In this document: one piece after another, positions 54,304 through 61,255 of the stretch
How positions within the stretch are numbered: position 1 is the stretch's first letter
Layout of the letters: each line of letters begins with the position of its first letter
NCBI RefSeq assembly: GCF_018831085.1
Contig: NZ_JAGPNM010000001.1
Coordinates: 620,001 to 684,000 of the forward strand
Length of the DNA stretch: 64,000 nt
Direction: 5' to 3'
Source: Rheinheimera oceanensis
Lineage (GTDB): Bacteria > Pseudomonadota > Gammaproteobacteria > Enterobacterales > Alteromonadaceae
Notes under the pieces: model-generated
The model's input: only the letters and a program-made list of their open reading frames with translations
The model's database searches: none
What the model was told of the DNA's origin: nothing
Translations under genes and position numbers: made by a program

Positions 54304-55554
54304 TTAGTCGGCCATTTGCTCTAACCTGGCTTTCGCCGGCTGTTTCAACCAGTTGTACAGCATGGCAACTGCTAACATGGCGGAAAACAGCGTGGCCAGA
54401 TAAAACCCGGCGGTAACATCGTTAGCCCAATCACCCAGCACAGCCATTAACGCCGGAGCTACCGCCGCCGCTAACGCAGTAAAAGCCAGAATTAACCCTG
54501 CCACAGCGCCATGCTGCTGCCGGGTAAAGCAACTGATACCTTTAGAATTCAGCGTGGGATAAATCATCGACATAAACAGGCCGGACAGTGGCATCAGCCA
54601 TACCGCAACGTCTTTACCGCCCAGCATACTGGCAGCAAAACAGACAAAAATGCACAGCGTAAACACTGCCATCACGCTGCTCCAGCAAAAGCGGCTTAAA
54701 ATGGCGGTGGCAAGAAAACGCCCCAGCGCACGCAGAATAAAAAACACTGTTATCGCCTGGGCAGCCAGTAAGCTCCAGCGGCCGTCGTAATCGGCCAGTA
54801 AGGTGGGCAACCAGACAAATATTGCTACTTCACAGCTGACATACAGCGCTATCGCCAGCGAAAAACCCAGTGCATAGCGATCTTTTAACAGCAGCATAGA
54901 ACGGCGCAGTGATACCTGCTCTGCAGATGCCTGATACGGCGGATAGGGCAGCCGCGCCGACATTACTACCAACAGGGTGCATAGCAAACCGGCCAGTAAA
55001 TACAGCGATGTCCAGTGAATAGAGGCTGCTATCATCAGGCCAACTAAGGCCGGGCCCACTATAGCACCAATAGCAAAGAAGCCTTCTACCGTGTTCATCG
55101 TGCGGGTATGGCTTTGGCTGTCTGGGCTGATATCGCCAATTAACGCCAGCGCAGCGGTTTTAAAAATACCAATTGCCAGGCCGCACAGGCCCATTAATAA
55201 GATAAAAAACAGCGCACTGTTACCGGCCATAAAGGCATAGCAAGATACTGCATACAGGCTTAAGCCAACGATAATCAGCTTTTTGCGGCCCAGTTTATCG
55301 GCCAGGCGGCCAAGGAATAAACCGGCCAAACCAATGGCTAACATGGGTACGTAGTGAAAGGCACTGGCCTGAAACATGGTTAACTGATATTCCGCCATCG
55401 CCTGCGGAATAATGACACCCACCGCATCGGTGGTCATGGCAAAGACAAAAAACATCAGGTAGGTCATCCAGCGCACCTGGCGCTGCAAACCCACGGCGCG
55501 ATCTAACGTCACAGCTGCCCCGACAGCCTGACGCTTCGCTTGCGTAGTAAGCAT
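54304..55554 (-). CDS. MFS permease, probable sucrose transporter
   Basis: A 416-residue major facilitator with 12 helices and the loop-2 signature GRLADKLGRKKLI. Lying between the receptor and the sucrose phosphorylase gene, with an operator in the divergent promoter region, it most likely carries sucrose across the inner membrane. The sequence itself does not fix the substrate. It is not a PTS component, which fits phosphorolysis of unphosphorylated sucrose inside the cell. Confidence 0.82.
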   Translation of the reverse strand: MLTTQAKRQAVGAAVTLDRAVGLQRQVRWMTYLMFFVFAMTTDAVGVIIPQAMAEYQLTMFQASAFHYVPMLAIGLAGLFLGRLADKLGRKKLIIVGLSLYAVSCYAFMAGNSALFFILLMGLCGLAIGIFKTAALALIGDISPDSQSHTRTMNTVEGFFAIGAIVGPALVGLMIAASIHWTSLYLLAGLLCTLLVVMSARLPYPPYQASAEQVSLRRSMLLLKDRYALGFSLAIALYVSCEVAIFVWLPTLLADYDGRWSLLAAQAITVFFILRALGRFLATAILSRFCWSSVMAVFTLCIFVCFAASMLGGKDVAVWLMPLSGLFMSMIYPTLNSKGISCFTRQQHGAVAGLILAFTALAAAVAPALMAVLGDWANDVTAGFYLATLFSAMLAVAMLYNWLKQPAKARLEQMAD

Positions 55555-55700
55555 AGTGTTCCCCGTTTATATTACCTTTAACAGTGGGTGTAAGCGCACC
55601 GCTCTGCAAAGGCTTATTGGCACGATACACTTTGGCACCGGCACCCGTTTTATTATTATCCGGGGGGTTGACAAAGTTGTCCGTTGGCTTAAAGCTATAT

Positions 55701-55714
55701 CTTAATCGTTTAAG
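55701..55714. promoter_or_regulatory. ScrR operator 2 (permease/phosphorylase divergent promoter)
   Basis: CTTAATCGTTTAAG, identical to the site at 54267. It lies 29 bp before the sucrose phosphorylase start and 147 bp before the divergent permease, so one repressor can control both. Confidence 0.87.
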
Positions 55715-55742
55715 AAGCAAATTTTTTTTCAGGATATATGCC

Positions 55743-57239
55743 ATGAATCGTCAGTACAACGCTAACCAAATTCAGCTGATCACCTATATAGACCGGCTAA
55801 GCGGCGGCAAAATCAAAGACTTACATACTATGTTGCAAGGCCCGCTGGCAGGCTTGTTTGATGGCGTACATTTGCTGCCGTTTTACCCGCCGATAGATGG
55901 TGAAGATGCCGGCTTTGATCCTACCGACCACACCGCAGTAGACAGCCGGCTGGGCAACTGGCACGATATCCGCGCTTTAGCCCAAGACTACCCGCTAATG
56001 GCCGATATGATTGTTAACCATATGTCGGCACAGTCACCACAATTTGCCGATGTACTGGAAAAAGGCGAAGCGTCGCCTTACTGGCCGCTGTTTTTAACCC
56101 GTGACAAAGTGTTTGCCGCTGATGCCCCGGCAGAGCAGCTTGCTGCCGTATACCGGCCAAGGCCAACACCGTTTTTCACCGAGTTCAGTTTAAAAAATGG
56201 CACTAAAGTACCGTTTTGGACCACCTTTACCGCCAACCAGATTGATATTGATGTTAACTCAACGGCCGGTAAAGCCTATCTGCAGGCCATTTTAGATCGC
56301 TTTACTGAAAACGGGGTGAAATATATCCGCCTGGATGCCGCCGGTTATGCTATTAAAAAAGCCGGTACCCGCTGCTTTATGCTACCGGAAACCTTCGAGT
56401 TTATTGCGGCTTTATCTGAACAAGCCAAAGCACGCGGCATGGTGTGTCTGGTAGAAATACATGGCTACCACCAAACCCAGATTGAGATCGCCCGCCGCTG
56501 TGATCTGGTATACGACTTCGCCCTGCCGCCACTGGTACTGCATACCTTATTCAGCCGCAATGCCGATGCACTGAAGCACTGGCTGGATATTGCACCACGC
56601 AACTGCATAACGGTGCTGGACACCCACGACGGCATTGGTATTGTTGATGCCGCCGATTATCAGGGCCAACCGGGCCTGCTGACAGATCCGCAATTAGACA
56701 GCCTGGTAGAAACCATTCATACCAACAGCAAAGGCAGCTCAAAACTGGCTACCGGCAATGCCGCTAACAACGTTGACTTATATCAGGTGAACTGCAGCTT
56801 TTATGATGCGCTGGGCCAGAATGACCAACAGTATTTGCTGGCCCGCGCCATTCAGCTGTTTTGCCCGGGTATCAGCCAGATTTATTATGCCGGTTTACTG
56901 GCCATGCCAAACGACCTTGCACTGCTGCAGCACAGCCGGGTAGGCCGCGATATCGGCCGGCCTTATTTAACCGCCGCCAAAGTTGAGCAAGCGTTGCAAA
57001 AACCTGTGGTACAGGCGCTGTGTCAACTGATTAAACTACGCCGTAGCATGCTGGCATTTAACGGTACATTCAGCCAACAACTGACAGCGCATGATTACCA
57101 GTTGCAGTGGCAATATCAGGGCCACAGCGCCAGTTTGCACATTCAGTTAGCCAGCTTAGACGCCACTGTACACTGGCAGGCGGCCGGTGAAGCCGCACAA
57201 AGCCTGAGCCTGAATGCCTTGTACCAGAGCGTGCTTTAA
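55743..57239 (+). CDS. scrP: Sucrose phosphorylase (GH13)
   Basis: A 498-residue GH13 enzyme of the sucrose phosphorylase subfamily. The nucleophile Asp is in IRLDAAGYAIKK, the acid/base Glu in VEIHGYH, and the transition-state Asp in VLDTHDGIG. It splits sucrose with phosphate into glucose 1-phosphate and fructose, and the nearby fructokinase handles the fructose. The start at ATG 55743 has CAGGAT upstream and matches the family N-terminus; the frame to 55584 crosses the operator. Its stop overlaps the convergent scrR stop by 3 bp. Related phosphorylases act on glucosylglycerol, but the fructokinase favours sucrose. Confidence 0.9.
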   Translation: MNRQYNANQIQLITYIDRLSGGKIKDLHTMLQGPLAGLFDGVHLLPFYPPIDGEDAGFDPTDHTAVDSRLGNWHDIRALAQDYPLMADMIVNHMSAQSPQFADVLEKGEASPYWPLFLTRDKVFAADAPAEQLAAVYRPRPTPFFTEFSLKNGTKVPFWTTFTANQIDIDVNSTAGKAYLQAILDRFTENGVKYIRLDAAGYAIKKAGTRCFMLPETFEFIAALSEQAKARGMVCLVEIHGYHQTQIEIARRCDLVYDFALPPLVLHTLFSRNADALKHWLDIAPRNCITVLDTHDGIGIVDAADYQGQPGLLTDPQLDSLVETIHTNSKGSSKLATGNAANNVDLYQVNCSFYDALGQNDQQYLLARAIQLFCPGISQIYYAGLLAMPNDLALLQHSRVGRDIGRPYLTAAKVEQALQKPVVQALCQLIKLRRSMLAFNGTFSQQLTAHDYQLQWQYQGHSASLHIQLASLDATVHWQAAGEAAQSLSLNALYQSVL

Positions 57240-58258
57240 CTGCTTTCGCCCGGTCGTAGCTGGTAAGGTAATAATTGTGAGCTGTCGTCCGCACTTAAAA
57301 ACGCCCTAACGGCCGCCTCACCTTTAGCATCACTAAACTGCCACACCGACGTAAGCGTCGGGTGGTAGCGCTGTGTTTCTTCAATGCCATCAAAACCTAC
57401 TACCCGGATATCCTGCGGAATGCTCAACCCCAGTTGCAGCGCTTCGCGCATTGCACTTAAGCCGATAAGGTCGCTCATACACAGCAATACTGTTGGCCTT
57501 GGTTTCATCGCCAGCACGGCTTTGGCTGCCTCGCTGGCATAATTCTGATTGCTTTCCGGAATATGCCATAAGTAGCCAGCCGCCAGTGTTAAGCCGCGTT
57601 GCTGCATCGCCCTTTGGTAACCGTCTAAGCGGCGGTGCGCTATAGAGCTTTGATTATCCCACATTGGCGCATCCCCCACCGGCCGGCTGGTGGTAGCATC
57701 AATTAAACGTAAGCCCAGTACAGCAACAGTATCATTGTCCCGCAGTACAGCCATGGCGCTGTCAAAAGCGGCCTGCTCGTTATCAATATTTACCGACGGG
57801 CGGCCAGGCAAGTCAAAATCGACAGTAAGAACCCGCTTATGTGATTGACGTAGCTGTTCAATTAAAGCGGTATTGCGTGGTGCACCATAGCAAATAAAGC
57901 CGTCGACAAAATCACTGATCGCATCCAGGTTTGTAGCCTGGCCGGAAAACAACAGCAAGTGCAGCTGATGGCGCTCCAGCTCACGGCTAACCCCCTGCAA
58001 AAACTGGCTTGCTACCGGATCGCTCACCATATATTCCAGCGAGTCAGATAAAATCACTGCGACAATACCCGAGCTGCCGGTACGTAACGACTGCGCGGCC
58101 TTATTCGGGCCTAAATAGCCCAGTTCATTACAGGCAGCCAGAATTTTCTCCCTAAGCGCTACTGAAAGCTGATCCGGCCGGTTAAAGGCATTGGAGATCG
58201 TCGCAGTAGAAACACCTAAGGTTTTGGCGACCCTTTTCAGGGTTAGTTTTGTTGTCAT
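57236..58258 (-). CDS. scrR: LacI-family repressor of the sucrose locus
   Basis: A 340-residue LacI-type regulator. The N-terminal helix-turn-helix LTLKRVAKTLGVSTATISNA and hinge are followed by a periplasmic-binding-like sensor domain (GIVAVILSDSLEYMVSDPVA onward). It should bind the three CTTAA-type palindromes in this locus and release them on binding a sugar. ATG 58258 gives the usual LacI N-terminus; an ATG at 58279 lies against the operator at 58280. Neither has a good ribosome binding site. Confidence 0.9.
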   Translation of the reverse strand: MTTKLTLKRVAKTLGVSTATISNAFNRPDQLSVALREKILAACNELGYLGPNKAAQSLRTGSSGIVAVILSDSLEYMVSDPVASQFLQGVSRELERHQLHLLLFSGQATNLDAISDFVDGFICYGAPRNTALIEQLRQSHKRVLTVDFDLPGRPSVNIDNEQAAFDSAMAVLRDNDTVAVLGLRLIDATTSRPVGDAPMWDNQSSIAHRRLDGYQRAMQQRGLTLAAGYLWHIPESNQNYASEAAKAVLAMKPRPTVLLCMSDLIGLSAMREALQLGLSIPQDIRVVGFDGIEETQRYHPTLTSVWQFSDAKGEAAVRAFLSADDSSQLLPYQLRPGESS

Positions 58259-58279
58259 TGTTGTAATTTTCGCTATCAT

Positions 58280-58293
58280 CTTAATTGATTAAG
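58280..58293. promoter_or_regulatory. ScrR operator 3 (scrR/scrK divergent promoter)
   Basis: CTTAATTGATTAAG, matching the other two operators at 12 of 14 positions, with a central TTGA in place of TCGT. It lies between scrR and the fructokinase gene and suggests autoregulation. Confidence 0.78.
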
Positions 58294-58379
58294 TTATATG
58301 ATTTTGCAGTAATTGCGAAGCTTTCCGGCTACCTTTTTTCCACAGCTAACCCGACCACCTAACATAACAGGATAACCCT

Positions 58380-59327
58380 ATGCTTGCAGTAATTGGAGAG
58401 AATGTAGTCGATATAATACCCGCGGAACACGGTATGTACCGGCCATATCTTGGCGGTTCCCCCTTTAATGTGGTAATAGGTGCTGCCCGTCGCGGTATCA
58501 ATGTCTGTTATTTATCACCGTTATCGCAAGACCATTTTGGTCAGCAGTTTGCCCGCTATCTGGCCGACAACGGCGCCTGCTATGGCCTGCCGTTTTTCAG
58601 CAGTGCTCCGTCTTCGCTGGCCATGGTCAGTGTTGATGCACAGCAGCAACCGCAATACAGCCTGTACCGCAGCAACATTGCCGACCGCGCTGTCAGCGCA
58701 GAGCAGCAAATTGCTGCCTTGCCCGGCAACAGCAAACTGTTGCACCTGGGCTCGCTGGCGCTGGAGCCACAAGACGCGCCGCGTATCCGTGCGGTGTTGC
58801 AAGCGGCGGCAGCACAGCATATTTTAATCAGCGTTGATATTAATGTGCGGCTTAATGCCGTATCAGACATTACCGCCTACCGGGCTTTTTTGCCTGAAGT
58901 CACTGCGCTAAGCCAGTTTATTAAAGCCAGTGATGAAGACCTGCAGCTGTTATATCCAATGCTTAACACCCGCGACGCGCTGGCCGCCCTGCGGGCTACT
59001 GCCCCCACAGCCTTAGTAGCACTGACCGAAGGCGACAAAGGTGCTACGCTGTACTGGCAACAACACCGGATCAGCCTGCCGGTTATTCCGGCCACGCCTT
59101 TTGTTGATACCGTAGGCGCCGGTGACACCTTCTGGGCCAATTTGCTGGCATCGTTGCTACAGCTGGGCCTGCCAACAGCAGAGCAAATCAGCACCGCTCA
59201 GTTAACGCTGTGCCTGCAACAGGCCATGCTCGCCGCCAGTTTAAATATCGCCCGCCAGGGCTGTAACCCACCCAATAGCGCTGAACTTGCAGCAGCGTTA
59301 CTGCAGTTACAAACCGCTAAAGGTTAA
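58380..59327 (+). CDS. scrK: Fructokinase (PfkB/ribokinase family)
   Basis: A 315-residue sugar kinase. N-terminal GGSPFNVVIGAARRG and C-terminal DTVGAGDTFWANLL (catalytic Asp and anion hole) are the two PfkB signatures. In the sucrose locus it converts the fructose released by the phosphorylase to fructose 6-phosphate. AGGATAACC precedes the ATG. Its stop overlaps the convergent recD stop. Confidence 0.92.
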   Translation: MLAVIGENVVDIIPAEHGMYRPYLGGSPFNVVIGAARRGINVCYLSPLSQDHFGQQFARYLADNGACYGLPFFSSAPSSLAMVSVDAQQQPQYSLYRSNIADRAVSAEQQIAALPGNSKLLHLGSLALEPQDAPRIRAVLQAAAAQHILISVDINVRLNAVSDITAYRAFLPEVTALSQFIKASDEDLQLLYPMLNTRDALAALRATAPTALVALTEGDKGATLYWQQHRISLPVIPATPFVDTVGAGDTFWANLLASLLQLGLPTAEQISTAQLTLCLQQAMLAASLNIARQGCNPPNSAELAAALLQLQTAKG

Positions 59328-61255
59328 AGACCGCTGCTGCGTGCTACGCGCCTTGCTATCGCTTGTTGCAATAACGCCGGATTGGCACACAGCAGCGTAA
59401 ATTGCTGCTTAGCGCGGGTAATGCCGGTGTACAACAACTCACGGCTAAGCAAAGGGCTGTTATCAGGTGGCAGCACTAAACAGCAGTGGTTAAACTCCGA
59501 GCCCTGCGATTTATGCACCGTAATAGCAAAGGCGGTATCTACCTCAGTTAAACGGCTCGGCAATACCCACTTTAAGCTGCCATCAGCCAGTTGAAACACT
59601 ACCCGTAACTGGCCACTTAACGGGTCTTGCAGTGTAATGCCAATATCGCCGTTCATTAAGCCTAAGCCATAGTTATTGCGCTGCATCATTACCGGCCGCG
59701 CGGCGTACCAGTGCTGGCGCGCATCAATTAAGCCTGCGCTGGTTAACCAGGCAGCAATCTGCTGGTTTAGCCCTTCCACGCCCCAATCACCGCTACGCAG
59801 TGCACACAGCAGCTGAAAATGGCTGTAGCCGCCAAGTACCGCTGCAGCCCACTGATCACGATCAGGTTGGTGGTGCTGCATCAGTTGCAGGTAGTGGCGG
59901 TAACCGGCCACCACGGTGGTTTTTAATGTCGTAGGCGAATCTGCGGCTAGCAGTTCAATATCCGCAAACTGCGTAAATAATGCCACGGCACTGCTGTCGC
60001 CACGATTAACCGCAGCAGCCAATTGACCAATACCGGAATCAGCAGCAAAACGGTGGCTATGGCGCAGCATCACCGTCGCCTGATTCAGCACACTGCCATC
60101 GCCCTGCCAGCTTTTCAGGGGAACACGACTAAAAGGCGTAAGTAAAGCTAAGGTATCGTTGCTGTAACCGCCCAGATCGGCACCCCGGCATAAATCACCC
60201 AATACTGAACCTGCCTCCACCGACGATAACTGATCTTTATCGCCCAGCAACACCAGTTGCGCCCGCTCTGGCAAAGCAGCCAGCAGCGCTGCCATCATTT
60301 CCAGATCCACCATTGAGGCTTCATCTACCACCAGCACGTCCAGTTGCAGCGGGTTGTCGCTGTCGTGTTTAAAACTACGCCGGTTGGGTAGTGCTCCCAG
60401 TAAGCGGTGCAAGGTAGTGACTTCAGTCGGGATACGCTGTAGCTGCTCAGACGATAGTTGCCCGGAAAGCTTAGCCAGTGCGCCGCTGATAGACTCGGTT
60501 AAGCGCACAGCGGCCTTACCGGTTGGCGCAGCCAGTTTTATTGTCAGCTCACGCTGTTGGTTAAGAGCAGCCCCCTGCTGCAACAGCACCAGCAGTTTTA
60601 CTACCGTGGTGGTTTTACCGGTGCCGGGGCCGCCGGTAATAATGGCAAAGCGGCGTTGCAGTGCCATAGCGCAGGCCAGCTTTTGCCAGTCAGGCTCTGT
60701 GTGAGAGGTTGGCGGGAATAACCCATCAAGTTGAGCACCAATAGCCGCTGCCAGTGGCAGCACAGCGCCCACGCGCTGGCTTATTTGCTGTTTTACCAGT
60801 TGCTCGGCCTGATATAGCCGGTTTAAATATAAGCGCTCATCGGCCAATACCAAAGGCGCGCCGCCCTCACCTTGCAGCCAGGCACTTTGTACCAGTGCAC
60901 TGCGGTAATCCTGCAATGTTAAGCCCTGTAAAATGGCCGAGGGCCGATCACTAAAGCGTTGTAAAAACTGATTTTGTGGCGGCAAACTGAGCAGGCCGTC
61001 CGGGTCGCTCACTAAGTCCTGCAGCAAAATGCAGCTGTGGCCACGGCCATACTGATGGCACAACAAGGCGCTTAGCAACCACACCAGCGGGTTAGGCTCG
61101 GCCGCCAGCTGATGCAGGGTTTGCGGTAGCTGTGCATCTAACGCGCGCAGCCAGCGCCGCTCTGTCCAGCGTTGCAGCAGTGCCTGCATCTGGTTTAAAT
61201 CCGTCAGGGCGCTGTTAGTCGCAGCACTTGGCGCGGTGAATAAATCAAACTGCAT
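59324..61255 (-). CDS. recD: Exodeoxyribonuclease V alpha subunit RecD
   Basis: A 643-residue superfamily 1 helicase. Walker A is GGPGTGKTTTVVKLL, Walker B is VLVVDEASMVDLEM, and motif VI-like VHKSQGSEF and YTGITRAK lie near the C-terminus. As part of RecBCD it translocates 5'-3' during double-strand-break repair. Its start overlaps the end of recB by 11 bp, so recB-recD are translationally coupled. Confidence 0.96.
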   Translation of the reverse strand: MQFDLFTAPSAATNSALTDLNQMQALLQRWTERRWLRALDAQLPQTLHQLAAEPNPLVWLLSALLCHQYGRGHSCILLQDLVSDPDGLLSLPPQNQFLQRFSDRPSAILQGLTLQDYRSALVQSAWLQGEGGAPLVLADERLYLNRLYQAEQLVKQQISQRVGAVLPLAAAIGAQLDGLFPPTSHTEPDWQKLACAMALQRRFAIITGGPGTGKTTTVVKLLVLLQQGAALNQQRELTIKLAAPTGKAAVRLTESISGALAKLSGQLSSEQLQRIPTEVTTLHRLLGALPNRRSFKHDSDNPLQLDVLVVDEASMVDLEMMAALLAALPERAQLVLLGDKDQLSSVEAGSVLGDLCRGADLGGYSNDTLALLTPFSRVPLKSWQGDGSVLNQATVMLRHSHRFAADSGIGQLAAAVNRGDSSAVALFTQFADIELLAADSPTTLKTTVVAGYRHYLQLMQHHQPDRDQWAAAVLGGYSHFQLLCALRSGDWGVEGLNQQIAAWLTSAGLIDARQHWYAARPVMMQRNNYGLGLMNGDIGITLQDPLSGQLRVVFQLADGSLKWVLPSRLTEVDTAFAITVHKSQGSEFNHCCLVLPPDNSPLLSRELLYTGITRAKQQFTLLCANPALLQQAIARRVARSSGL

